From FEN-1297 sp963787005 (GTDB taxonomy: Bacteria; Bacteroidota; Ignavibacteria; Ignavibacteriales; Ignavibacteriaceae): 25,413 bases of DNA. Position 1 is the first letter of the stretch. Each line of letters begins with the position of its first letter. Positions 1-8,014 of this stretch are shown here, piece after piece. The notes under the pieces are model-generated. The model was not told the DNA's origin, did not search any database, and was given only the letters and a program-made list of their open reading frames with translations. The DNA lies in assembly GCA_963787005.1 (NCBI GenBank), contig CAWBBX010000085.1:1-25413 (forward strand), in the 5' to 3' direction. Made by a program: the position numbers and the translations under genes.

Positions 1-1
1 T

Positions 2-352
2 AACATAAAAAAATATTCGGATTCCGATATAAATATTAGAATCGCCGTGCCGGACGGATATCATCAGGATAAGGAATATATCGACCTCGTAAAGCCCGGT
101 GGAACGGGATACGGCGCGGACGATCACAAAAACCTGTTTAATTATATTTCGCTGTCTGCTATATTCGAAAAACACGGCTTTAGTGCAAAACCGGTCGAGT
201 ACTGGGACGAAAACGGAGAGTTTCATCCCGGTTATAATAGTGACGACAACGGGTACATAAAACGCTGCTTAATTAACGATAAAAGAAACAGCGACGGAAA
301 TCCGCATTACACATCGCTGATAATAGATTTTGTTAAAGAAAAATCCGATTAA
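2..352 (+). CDS. SAM-dependent methyltransferase, COG4627 type (5' end outside window)
   Basis: The frame is open from base 2 with no stop, so the gene begins upstream of the window and only its last 116 residues are visible. A GTG at 47 lies inside conserved sequence and is unlikely to be the start. Three visible segments, RIAVPDGYH, VKPGGTGYGADDHKNL and YTSLIIDFVK, match what I know of the C-terminal half of COG4627 'predicted SAM-dependent methyltransferases', which follow the Rossmann core. These proteins are common in O-antigen and capsule clusters, which fits the glycosyltransferases downstream. The acceptor substrate cannot be read from the sequence. The next gene starts 72 bp downstream on the same strand, so co-transcription is plausible. 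The family call is fairly secure; the role in polysaccharide modification is inferred from context. Confidence 0.8.
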   Translation, partial: NIKKYSDSDINIRIAVPDGYHQDKEYIDLVKPGGTGYGADDHKNLFNYISLSAIFEKHGFSAKPVEYWDENGEFHPGYNSDDNGYIKRCLINDKRNSDGNPHYTSLIIDFVKEKSD

Positions 353-424
353 GTCTTTTGCTTTATGATTATTTTTATTCTGCCGCTTAATAAAATTGAC
401 CGCAAATTAAGTTATTAAATTACT

Positions 425-1327
425 ATGCCTATTTCGCCCATCATATTATTTGTATATAAACGATTAACACATACCCAAAGGACGATCGAGGCTCTTAAAA
501 AGGATTCTCTTTCTTCGCAAAGCAGTTTGTTCATATTTTCGGACGGGCCTAAGAATAAAGGCGAGGAGGCCGCAGTTTCCGATGTTAGAAATTTTATTAA
601 ACGCATTGAGGGATTCGCTGAGATTTCAATAAAAGAACAAACCGGTAATAAAGGTCTGGCGAATTCAATTATTTCCGGTGTCTCCGAAGTAATTGGGAAA
701 TTCGAGCGGGCGATAATTCTGGAGGATGATATTGTCTGTTCACCGAATTTTCTGGAGTTTATGAACGATGCCTTGGATTTTTATAAAAACGCGAAAAATA
801 TTTTTTCGGTTTCCGGATACAGCTTTCCCCTTAATATTCCCTCCAACTATAATAAGGATATTTACTTGCTGCCAAGGGCCTCAACCTGGGGATGGGGAAC
901 CTGGTCCGATAGATGGAACAAAGCGGATTGGCAGGTAAAGGATTTCGATAAATTCAGAAAAAATAAGCAGTCGCAAAAATTATTTAATGCGGGAGGCGGA
1001 GACCAAGCGGACATGCTGAAATCGCAGATGCTGGGACTGATAGATTCGTGGGGGATACGGTGGTCTTATACCCATTTCAAGAACAACGCGTTCTGTGTTT
1101 ATCCCGTTAAGTCAAAACTCGTTAATATCGGGGCCGATAAATCCGGAACGCACACCGCCAGAACAAATAAATTCGATGTGGCGGCGGACCCGGGCGGAGC
1201 GAAAACAAAATTTGAAACCGATCTCAAACCGGATCAAAGGATCGTATCGGAATTGCAGTCGTTCTACCGTCAAAGTATTTACAGAAAAATCGTCAATTAT
1301 ATTAAATTCAATATTATTAAGAATTAG
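425..1327 (+). CDS. Glycosyltransferase, GT2/GNT-I-like (surface polysaccharide)
   Basis: A 300-residue cytosolic or membrane-peripheral protein without a signal peptide. The N-terminus (PIILFVYKRLTHTQRTIEAL) is the first beta-strand and helix of a GT-A nucleotide-sugar fold. The acidic EDDI at residues 100-103 is the metal/nucleotide-sugar binding DxD-like motif, and WGWGTW (155-160) and DSWGIRW (207-213) are conserved in bacterial GNT-I-like transferases. The C-terminal part NIGADKSGTH is also typical. It should transfer one sugar from an activated donor during polysaccharide assembly; donor and acceptor are unknown. The ATG at 425 is chosen because the conserved strand begins immediately after it. 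The gene sits between two methyltransferase genes and ends 14 bp before the next start, which suggests one operon. Confidence 0.85.
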   Translation: MPISPIILFVYKRLTHTQRTIEALKKDSLSSQSSLFIFSDGPKNKGEEAAVSDVRNFIKRIEGFAEISIKEQTGNKGLANSIISGVSEVIGKFERAIILEDDIVCSPNFLEFMNDALDFYKNAKNIFSVSGYSFPLNIPSNYNKDIYLLPRASTWGWGTWSDRWNKADWQVKDFDKFRKNKQSQKLFNAGGGDQADMLKSQMLGLIDSWGIRWSYTHFKNNAFCVYPVKSKLVNIGADKSGTHTARTNKFDVAADPGGAKTKFETDLKPDQRIVSELQSFYRQSIYRKIVNYIKFNIIKN

Positions 1328-1341
1328 GATGTCCTTTTCGA

Positions 1342-2152
1342 ATGAAGCTATTCTTTAAGATATTGTTTAAAGGCATTTACAATTTCTTCAAAAACCCTAA
1401 CGAGAGGGAATTTCTTAGACTCGTAAGGAAGTACGGCGACGCAAAACGATACGAGCGTACCGAAATTAATTTCCTAAATTATAAAATTCTCGCCGTCGAT
1501 TGCCTCTCATTTATCTGGCAGTTCAAGGAAATTTTTGTCGAGGAGAGTTACAAATTTAAATCCGATTCCTCGGAATCCGCTTATAATAGATTGCGGGGCC
1601 AACATCGGTCTGACGGTATTATATTTCAAGAAGATCCATCCGGGCGCAAAGATTATGGCTTTTGAGGCCGATCGGAACGTTGCGGATGTCTTATCCGGAA
1701 ATTTATCCGCTAATAAACTTGATAATGTTGAAGTGTATAGTAAAGCCGTGTGGAAGGAAGACGGTTTCATCGAAATCGTTCCCGAGGGAGCCGACGGCGC
1801 TTCGATATACGGAGATGGGAATAAGAGCAGGGTAGAGTCCGTCAGATTGAAGAGGATATTGGAAGCTCAGAAAGAAGTTGATTTTCTGAAGATGGATATT
1901 GAAGGCGCCGAAACAGAAGTAATAAAGGACTGCGATGCCGAGTTGAGAAAAGTGAAGAATATTTTTATCGAGTATCATTCTTATCTGAATCATGCTCAGG
2001 ATCTTAATGATATATTGTCTGTACTGACGAATAACGGTTTCAGGTATTTTATTAAGCCGGTGGCCGACAGGGCTATGCCGTTCATGGTGAAAACAAATAA
2101 AAACAGTCCTCAAATAGATCTCCAGCTGAATATTTTTGCTTACAAATCCTAA
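1342..2152 (+). pseudogene. FkbM-family methyltransferase, broken by a frameshift
   Basis: Two overlapping reading frames together make one FkbM-type methyltransferase of about 270 residues. The first frame, from ATG 1342, encodes the N-terminal lead-in ending EIFVEESYKFKSDSS. The second carries the catalytic core from NPLIIDCGANIGLTVLYF (SAM-binding motif I) through MAFEAD (motif II) to the FkbM signature FLKMDIEGAE. The break lies at about 1570-1576: skipping one G at 1573 joins SDSS directly to NPLIIDCGAN. FkbM enzymes O-methylate sugars or alcohols. The body on both sides of the break is otherwise intact, so this is either a very recent mutation or a base error in the assembly. The 3' end lies 6 bp before the next start, consistent with translation coupling in the same operon. 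Confidence 0.85.
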
Positions 2153-2158
2153 CCAGGT

Positions 2159-3427
2159 ATGAAAGTATTACATTTAAGCTCATCGGATAAATTGGGAGGG
2201 GCCGCAAAAGCATGCCTGTTCATTAGCAGGGCGCTTTCGGCTAAAGGAGTCGATTCCAGGCTGCTTGTACAGCAGAAAGTGTCCCGCGACGGTGATGTGG
2301 AAAGTATTGTGACCGGCAAACCGGAAGAGTTAAAAACTAAAGCACGTATTATCTTCGATTACGGTCTGATTAAAATGTTTACTAAAGAAGATAGAGGCAG
2401 ATTTACACTCCCTTATATCGGAACCGATATTTCAAATAATAAGCTGGTTCAGGAAGCCGATGTGCTTCATCTCCACTGGATAAACGGAGGATACCTTTCA
2501 CTTAATTCGCTCCGAAAATTGTTTGAATTGAATAAACCCGTTGTCTGGACTCTCCACGATATGTGGGCCTTTACGGGAGGCTGTCATTATACCGGCGGCT
2601 GCGAAAATTTTTTAACGGGATGCGGCAACTGTCCCTCATTGAAGTCAGCAAAGCAGTACGACAGATCCTATAAAATTTTTAAGAAGAAGGTCGGCCTGTA
2701 TTCCGGGAAAGATAATATTAATATTACTACCTGCAGTAAATGGCTGGGAGAGGAAGCAGGAAGAAGTCCGCTTTTGGGAAATAAAAACATTACCGTAATT
2801 CCTAATCCAATCAACATAGAAAACTACATGCCGGTCGAAAAGGGAAAAGCGAGAGAAAAATTAAATATACCGCGCGAAAAAATAATTATAATGTTCAGCG
2901 CTTTCACGGTGAATGAAAAGCGCAAGGGATTCGAATATCTAAAAGCTGCGCTGAGGGAACTGTATGCAAAGTCAGAGAATATTAGAGAGAAAATAGAACT
3001 GGTAGTCCTGGGAAGCTCGGACGGCAGTTTGATGAAAGATATTCCCTTCAAATTGAACCTGCCGGGCAGAATTTCCGACGAAGAATTAATGGCGATGTAC
3101 TACAATAGTGCGGATGTTTTCGTAGCTCCTTCCACGCAGGAAAATCTATCTAACACAGTTATGGAATCTTTAGCCTGCGGAACCCCGGTTCTGGCGTTTA
3201 ACATCGGAGGAATGCCGGATATGATAGATCATAAAATAAACGGCTTTCTCGCCTATTCTGTATCGGCTGAGGCGTTGAGCGAAGGACTTTTGTGGATAAT
3301 CGGGAGAAACGTAAATCAAGCGGGGGAGCTTCGAAGAAACGCGAGAGATAAAGTAATGAACAACTTCACTCCCGATATAATTACTGAGAAATATCTTGAT
3401 CTATATAATAAATTATTGACTTCCTAA
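2159..3427 (+). CDS. Glycosyltransferase family 4 (WcaC-like)
   Basis: 422 residues, normal for a GT4 (GT-B fold) retaining glycosyltransferase. The N-terminus has the donor/acceptor-domain start MKVLHLSSSDKLGGAAKA, and VWTLHDMWAFTGGCHYTGGC is characteristic of WcaC/colanic-acid-like GT4 enzymes. In the C-terminal domain the EX7E motif is formed by E328 and E336 within STQENLSNTVMESLACGTPV, followed by the nucleotide-sugar loop IGGMPDMI. It starts 6 bp after the frameshifted FkbM gene and is the last gene of the forward cluster. Its 3' end overlaps the oppositely oriented FkbM gene by 15 bp. It likely adds one sugar to a lipid-linked or surface glycan; the specific sugar is not determinable. 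Confidence 0.9.
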   Translation: MKVLHLSSSDKLGGAAKACLFISRALSAKGVDSRLLVQQKVSRDGDVESIVTGKPEELKTKARIIFDYGLIKMFTKEDRGRFTLPYIGTDISNNKLVQEADVLHLHWINGGYLSLNSLRKLFELNKPVVWTLHDMWAFTGGCHYTGGCENFLTGCGNCPSLKSAKQYDRSYKIFKKKVGLYSGKDNINITTCSKWLGEEAGRSPLLGNKNITVIPNPINIENYMPVEKGKAREKLNIPREKIIIMFSAFTVNEKRKGFEYLKAALRELYAKSENIREKIELVVLGSSDGSLMKDIPFKLNLPGRISDEELMAMYYNSADVFVAPSTQENLSNTVMESLACGTPVLAFNIGGMPDMIDHKINGFLAYSVSAEALSEGLLWIIGRNVNQAGELRRNARDKVMNNFTPDIITEKYLDLYNKLLTS

Positions 3428-4390
3428 CATCTTCGAAATTTTTTCAACCGCGGCGGGAAAGAATTTTAAACGATATATATCTCTTCTAATTTTTTTCAAA
3501 GAGTAGCTGCGCATTTCATTCAAAAGGTCTGCGTAATCGCTGTCCCTATATTTAGCAATCGCTTTCTCGGCCAATGTATGCGAAAATCCGTATTGATTTA
3601 AAATAATTGTAAATATCCAGCCGAGCATATAATCTCTTAAACTAAACTCGTCTTCGAAGTTATTTAAATATATAATTTCCGCCCAGCCTGGACTGGTTTT
3701 ATGCGAGAATTGCGCTAATTTCCTCATAAAAGGTACGCCGCTGAAGTTATTCAATTGTTCCTTCGTAATTCTCTGAGAACCTTTTATGGTTATATCGGAT
3801 ATCCAGAAATTTTCTCTCTCGAATGAACTTATTATCTGTGACAGCTTATCTTCGCCTTTATAGCTGTCTATAAACCCGGGCTCAAGCTCGGCCGCAATAA
3901 TCTTATTCCTGACCGATTCGCTTAGACTTTTAAATATCCTCAGATCAACCCCCTGCGAATCGCTTTTAAACCAGTCTATTCTGTCTAGTTTCAGCTCGGT
4001 CAAAATCTTCGCCAGGCTTTTGACGTTTATCTGTTCTTTGCCTACGACTTCAAACTTTTCGGCGTACGCCCAAATCTTCAATTTTTCGAGATCCGGTTCC
4101 AGAATGCTGGAGCAGTAAGGTGATTTTGTAAGATGAAAATCGGTTTTTTCAATATCCTGATCGCTTACTATACAATTGAATACGTACAATTTCTTGAAGT
4201 CCGCGTCCGCTTTTTCGATGTACTCCATTTCTCTTGTATCGGCGTCGAATGCGACACAGATTGAATATTTAGCGATTTTTTTCCACTTTTTGTGGATATT
4301 TCCGGATGCGCCGATATCTATCAAAACGGGTGGTTCCGATTTAAGTTCCTCTACCGAAAAAATGTTTTCAAGTATTTTCCGAAATCTCAT
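3413..4390 (-). CDS. FkbM-family methyltransferase
   Basis: 325 residues. Motif I for SAM binding is VLIDIGASG (residues 22-30), followed by the acidic strand end CVAFDAD and the later catalytic-region segment DWFKSDSQGVDLRIFKSL, which corresponds to the FkbM 'D-x-x-G' signature. The rest matches a longer FkbM subtype with an extra C-terminal helical region of about 100 residues. The start at ATG 4390 places motif I at the usual distance. It is transcribed convergently to the upstream GT4 gene with a 15-bp overlap of the two coding ends, so transcripts could interfere. It is diverged from the broken FkbM gene at 1342, so it is not a simple duplicate. The substrate is probably a sugar hydroxyl in surface glycan, by context. 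Confidence 0.8.
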   Translation of the reverse strand: MRFRKILENIFSVEELKSEPPVLIDIGASGNIHKKWKKIAKYSICVAFDADTREMEYIEKADADFKKLYVFNCIVSDQDIEKTDFHLTKSPYCSSILEPDLEKLKIWAYAEKFEVVGKEQINVKSLAKILTELKLDRIDWFKSDSQGVDLRIFKSLSESVRNKIIAAELEPGFIDSYKGEDKLSQIISSFERENFWISDITIKGSQRITKEQLNNFSGVPFMRKLAQFSHKTSPGWAEIIYLNNFEDEFSLRDYMLGWIFTIILNQYGFSHTLAEKAIAKYRDSDYADLLNEMRSYSLKKIRRDIYRLKFFPAAVEKISKMLGSQ

Positions 4391-4464
4391 TTAATTTCCC
4401 ATTATATAAATTTAGTCGCAAAATGTCCCTCTAAACAATAAATATTTAGTTAACCTTAAACAAC

Positions 4465-4494
4465 TTGACTTTTTTGTCTCTTTAAAACAATATT
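4465..4494 (+). promoter_or_regulatory. Candidate promoter for the propeller lipoprotein
   Basis: TTGACT at 4465-4470 is followed after 18 bp by AATATT at 4489-4494, a sigma-70-like arrangement in the 247-bp AT-rich divergent spacer. A second TTGACT occurs at 4493-4498 with TATTTT 17 bp later, so the exact start is uncertain. The spacer must also hold a minus-strand promoter for the FkbM gene, which I could not pinpoint. Confidence 0.3.
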
Positions 4495-4637
4495 GACTGA
4501 ATTTAAATTTATGTTTATTTTTTATTCAAAACCTTTTATATTATTGTCTAGAAAATATATAGAAGGATTTAACAAAGGGGTAACTGCGTTCTTTCTTGCA
4601 TATCTCAAGTTTTTTTAATTACTAAATGGGGGTAATA

Positions 4638-5930
4638 ATGAAAAAATATCTCTTCTTATTAATAGCCTTAGCTTTTGTTCTTTTGCAGGGCTGTTCCAAT
4701 AATTTCCCTACTCAAAACGAAAATAATCGCGTCGGAAATGTAACTTTAAAGTTTGATAAAATAAACGCGCCTAAGGACGTAATTGCGGTTACTGCTTATC
4801 TTACGCGTGAAAACTACGATACTTTATCGGCGAATATGAACGTCAATTCCGCTCAAAGCGCTGATCTTTTAATGGATAATGTGCCTGTCGGTACTTGGCA
4901 ACTAACTGTAAATGCCACAAATTCAAGCGATGTTATTGTATATACGGGCCAGTCAGATATTCAAGTTTTAGATGGCGCAACGACACAGGTAAATCTAACT
5001 CTTCAGCCCACCGGAGAGGGCCGGGGGAGTGTTTACATAGCCGTGTCGTGGGGTACAAATGCCTCTGCATGGATCGATTATTATCAAAATCCTCTGATGA
5101 CAAGAGATGATAATACCGATAATCCCAACGGTGTCTGCCAAACCACTGTTTTGATAGATAACAATAAATACAAAACGTGGTATGCTCACATGTATAATTC
5201 CTCAGTAACGGATATTTGGTATGCGGAATCGGCTGATGGATATACGTGGCAGAATGTTGTAAATCATGCTGTGCTTGCCGCAGGCGATTCTGGATCATGG
5301 GATGATTATAAAGTATTGCCGGGTGCAGTTATTAAAGACAACGGTTACTTTAAATTATTTTATATAGGGACACAGAATCCCTACGATAATTGGCAGATTG
5401 GGGTAGCAGTGTCGTCTGACGGAATAAATTGGGAAAAAAGCCCGAATCCTATTCTCACAAGCAATTCAGAAGAGTACCAGATTGCTGTTCATTCTATAGT
5501 TAAGCGTGATAGCATCTATTATTTGTATTATGATTCCAGAACATCTAACACCGGTAAATTTGACACCCGCCTGGCAGTTTCATACGACGGATCTACGTGG
5601 AATAGAAGTAATCAAAATCCTGTTATGACGGCTACAGAGAATTGGGAGAACGGGGGCGTAGCTTTTCCGTCGGTTGTCTGGACGGGAAGCAGCTATTTCA
5701 TGGTTTACGAAGGAAACGATCACAGCGGATTCGGCAGCGCAACTTCGACTGACGGCATTACGTGGGTGAAGAATAGTGCAAATCCCTTTTTGACTGCGAG
5801 TACAACTTATAACAGTTGGGCTGAGCAAATTGCTTATCCCTGCTTAATTAAAGCAGGTGACCACTACCGTGTGTATTACACGACTTCCGATCAGCAGGCT
5901 AATATGAAGATCGGCGTCGTCATAAAATAG
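4638..5930 (+). CDS. Lipoprotein with GH43/GH32-like five-bladed beta-propeller
   Basis: 430 residues from ATG 4638. An in-frame ATG at 4626 exists, but GGGGGT at 4628-4633 then serves as the ribosome site for 4638, and this start gives a clean signal peptide with lipobox LLQGC (Cys19). Residues about 30-130 form a small beta domain resembling those found in Bacteroidota surface lipoproteins. The rest consists of repeats of the type 'YYLYYDSRTS...LAVSYDGSTW' and 'NPVMTATENWENG', with several SxDGxxW motifs. This is typical of GH43/GH32-like and glycosidase-like propellers that bind or cleave oligosaccharides. Catalytic acids could not be assigned with confidence, so it may be a binding protein rather than an enzyme. 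It is probably exported and anchored in the outer membrane. It stands alone between the FkbM gene and the pseudogene region. Confidence 0.75.
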   Translation: MKKYLFLLIALAFVLLQGCSNNFPTQNENNRVGNVTLKFDKINAPKDVIAVTAYLTRENYDTLSANMNVNSAQSADLLMDNVPVGTWQLTVNATNSSDVIVYTGQSDIQVLDGATTQVNLTLQPTGEGRGSVYIAVSWGTNASAWIDYYQNPLMTRDDNTDNPNGVCQTTVLIDNNKYKTWYAHMYNSSVTDIWYAESADGYTWQNVVNHAVLAAGDSGSWDDYKVLPGAVIKDNGYFKLFYIGTQNPYDNWQIGVAVSSDGINWEKSPNPILTSNSEEYQIAVHSIVKRDSIYYLYYDSRTSNTGKFDTRLAVSYDGSTWNRSNQNPVMTATENWENGGVAFPSVVWTGSSYFMVYEGNDHSGFGSATSTDGITWVKNSANPFLTASTTYNSWAEQIAYPCLIKAGDHYRVYYTTSDQQANMKIGVVIK

Positions 5931-5935
5931 AATGG

Positions 5936-6366
5936 TCAGCTTACTAATATTGAATTATTGAGAATACTGACCAGATCCTTGGCAATATTTTCCCGGTTGA
6001 ATTCCGATATGATGGAACTATCCGTATGAAACTCTTTTGATTTTGAAAAAATGGCGATCTGATCTTCGTCATATCGGAATATCATTCCCGCATTAGCTTC
6101 AGTTAATATATTTTCAACTTCTTTGTTGTCGTCTCCGAACGCGATAATCGGCTTGCCCGCCCTCAGATATTCAAACAGCTTTCCCGGAACGTGGCGTTTT
6201 TCGGTTGCGCATACAAGAAGATATGATGCCCTCCCAATTCATTGATTATTTCATCGTGCAGAATTATCTCTTCATTCATTTCTTCACCGGCTTTCAGATT
6301 CTTAAACTTATTTTCATCATAGCCTCCCAGTAAAGCCAGTAGTATGTAATGAATAAAACTTTTTTT
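5936..6366 (-). pseudogene. Deleted copy of the GT4 gene (intact paralogue at 8477-9739)
   Basis: Read on the minus strand, this is a collapsed version of the intact GT4 gene further right. It has the first dozen codons (KKVLFITYYWL), then a jump to the equivalent of residues about 232-257 (GGYDENKFKNL and EEIILH), then a jump to the equivalent of residues about 318-420 (DEIINEL, RASYLLVCATEKRHVPGK and onward to a stop at 5936-5938). About 220 and 60 residues have been lost. A frameshift lies at the first junction and another at about 6230, just after INEL. The original GTG start context is not preserved. The last 45 residues differ from the intact copy (FSKSKEFHTDSS versus FFNRASEFQTDL), so this was a true paralogue rather than a recent tandem copy. 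It cannot make a functional transferase. Confidence 0.85.
6078..6214. repeat. 137-bp identical block, copy 1 (of 8610-8746)
   Basis: By direct reading, every base from 6078 to 6214 equals 8610-8746, in the same orientation. It encodes the conserved PGKLFEYLRAGKPIIAF section of the GT4 C-terminal domain. Both flanks diverge immediately in sequence. A perfect block inside otherwise diverged paralogues is the mark of gene conversion or very recent recombination. Confidence 0.9.
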
Positions 6367-6368
6367 GA

Positions 6369-6451
6369 TTAGATATTCAAACATATTATTTATTACTCAG
6401 TTAATGTTATTTTTTGAATGAAATTATCATACCTTTTTAGAGTGAACTCAT
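6369..6451. repeat. 82-83-bp direct repeat, left copy (of 8257-8338)
   Basis: An AT-rich non-coding segment starting TTAGATAT and ending AGAGTGAACTCAT. It recurs with only a few substitutions and one length difference at 8257-8338 in the same orientation. In this copy it adjoins the 5' end of the deleted GT4 copy, so it was probably that gene's upstream region. The two copies bracket the beta-helix gene and two of the gene relics. Confidence 0.85.
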
Positions 6452-6510
6452 AATTAAAAAACATACATAATTGTAAATGATTTCATAGTCTCTCGTATTG
6501 AAGCATAAGA

Positions 6511-6535
6511 AGTGGAGGATCTCAGACTCTCCACT
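6511..6535. other. Stem-loop in intergenic region
   Basis: AGTGGAG at 6511-6517 and CTCCACT at 6529-6535 form a perfect 7-bp stem with an 11-base loop. No T-tract follows on either strand, so it is not a convincing terminator. It lies just beyond the DUF433 relic and downstream of the beta-helix gene. It could be a transcript 3' stabiliser or the end of a lost mobile element. Confidence 0.4.
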
Positions 6536-6552
6536 ACAGCAAATTAACTAAT

Positions 6553-6633
6553 TTACCTGTCTAATTCTTTTAACGAAGTTCCACTAACGCAAGGTTTGCC
6601 GCTTCTTTTACCCGATTCAATTGTAATTAAATT
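6553..6633 (-). pseudogene. DUF433 (VapB-like antitoxin) N-terminal relic
   Basis: On the minus strand, 26 codons then a stop at 6553-6555 read ITIESGKRSGKPCVSGTS followed by LKELDR. The SGKPCVxGT core closely resembles the N-terminus of DUF433 proteins, usually GKPCIRGTRI. These proteins are often antitoxin-like partners of PIN-like DUF5615 toxins. No start codon was found, and the homology ends abruptly after about 20 residues, so only a fragment is left. It begins within a few bases of the beta-helix gene's stop codon, suggesting that the junction is a breakpoint. The assignment rests on a short match and is tentative. Confidence 0.5.
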
Positions 6634-6653
6634 TGTATTTGAATAATGTGTAC

Positions 6654-7943
6654 TTACTTCGAATGAGTATCTCCGTCAATCCTCTTTCTGTTTTGAAAAT
6701 ACTTAAAGCAGATAATTATTAATAGTATAGGAGAAACTATTAAATAACCGATGGAGAAATAAAAAAAATAATCTCTTTGTGGAATTATTTTTTTAAATCC
6801 AACTTTCCCTCTTATTACATAAAGACGATGTCCTTTAATATACAGACTATCAACTATTGATGTGTTCTCTGTGCCAGGATATACACCATAATCATAGCGA
6901 TCCTTATTTATAGTTCTAACAATTATTCTCTTGTCATCTAATCTAACATTTGATATAGATATATTATAAATATTGGATGTTTTGTTATTTCCTTTTCCGA
7001 TATACCTCCAGACTATTCCGTCTGGATAAAGGCTATCACCATCAGTGTGTATGGGGCAGTCGAAAGAAAATAATTCATGTTCGTTTACTTTTTTATATTG
7101 TTGGTTTTTGTAGTTAACAGTATTTCCAATTTTGTATTTATTCCCTTTTTCCCAATCCTCCCAACTGCCAGTCATAAATCTTACAAAAAAGCCTGATTGA
7201 CGATCACGTCTTCTACTGATACCATTTTTAATTACAATATTTCTTATATCCTGTGCATTATGTTGTACTCTGGGATAATCATCAGTCATTATGCCGAAAG
7301 CATCATCAAAACTTGAAATATCAAATCCATCAATAATTATATCTTTGCAGCCTCCATTAATATGGCAAGCATCTTTTTCACCATTATACAAGTAATTTTT
7401 AATTATAGCATTTTTAACAGATTGCAGGTGAATCCCATATAAGATAGAATCTCCGTTGATGATTCTAATATTTTCCAAGGTCAAATTTTCTAAAAACTTA
7501 AAAGACAAATCGCCATTTGCGGTCGGATGTGCTGCATCATTTTGTGTCCCATTGTTGTTAGCATCTATAGTTATATTCTTAAGAGTTATCGAGTTGTTCC
7601 ACTTATTAGCGAAATCGTTTATCGCTTTTTGATTAACAAAAACTTGAGAATACGATGAGTCTTTTATTAAAACAACTTTACCTTCGCCTTCAATAACAAC
7701 AGAGTCATGTAGATAAATAGGTGACGTGAGACGATATACACCAGATTTTATAATTATATGATTAGAAGAAGACAATGCATCTTTGAAAATGTTTGTATAA
7801 ACCTTATCCCCGGCATTTTCGATTATTTTTGGTTTATGAATTCCTGTGCTATCAGTTTTTTTTAAGGGTGGTTCTTTTTTATGACAAGAGAAGAAAAATA
7901 TTAAAGATAAGCTCAAAAAAATTTGAATATAAAAATTTTTCAT
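6654..7943 (-). CDS. Secreted parallel beta-helix protein with phage-tail-like insert and C-terminal membrane anchor
   Basis: 429 residues from ATG 7943. An upstream in-frame ATG at 7982 would add 13 charged residues before the signal sequence; AGAGAGTGA sits ahead of the 7943 start. The N-terminus is hydrophobic and ends FFFSC (Cys20), a plausible lipoprotein signal. Residues about 45-240 are a right-handed parallel beta-helix (pectate-lyase-like): VVIEGEGKVVLI, SITLKNITIDANNNG, NLTLENIRIINGD, DIIIDGFDISSFDDAF. A module at about 255-310 (GNKYKIGNTVNYKNQQYKKV, then PDGIVWRYIG) resembles small modules of phage tail and carbohydrate-binding proteins. The helix then resumes. Near the C-terminus a hydrophobic helix (IGYLIVSPILLIIICFKYF) is followed by a basic cluster. 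The gene is much richer in AT and ATA codons than its neighbours, suggesting transfer. It may bind or cleave a polysaccharide; no catalytic set was identified. Confidence 0.7.
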   Translation of the reverse strand: MKNFYIQIFLSLSLIFFFSCHKKEPPLKKTDSTGIHKPKIIENAGDKVYTNIFKDALSSSNHIIIKSGVYRLTSPIYLHDSVVIEGEGKVVLIKDSSYSQVFVNQKAINDFANKWNNSITLKNITIDANNNGTQNDAAHPTANGDLSFKFLENLTLENIRIINGDSILYGIHLQSVKNAIIKNYLYNGEKDACHINGGCKDIIIDGFDISSFDDAFGIMTDDYPRVQHNAQDIRNIVIKNGISRRRDRQSGFFVRFMTGSWEDWEKGNKYKIGNTVNYKNQQYKKVNEHELFSFDCPIHTDGDSLYPDGIVWRYIGKGNNKTSNIYNISISNVRLDDKRIIVRTINKDRYDYGVYPGTENTSIVDSLYIKGHRLYVIRGKVGFKKIIPQRDYFFYFSIGYLIVSPILLIIICFKYFQNRKRIDGDTHSK

Positions 7944-8014
7944 TAATGATTTCACTCTCTGCTTTTTGATTTTGACAGGCAACCAAATATTTATCTTTGC
8001 TAATTTGTTCTATC

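Noticed and set aside
1095..1358. Plus-strand open frame inside the GT2 gene
   Set aside because: It lies in another frame of a well-supported gene and has a basic, low-complexity composition.
6511..6535. Stem-loop as terminator of the beta-helix gene
   Set aside because: No T-tract follows the stem on the minus strand.
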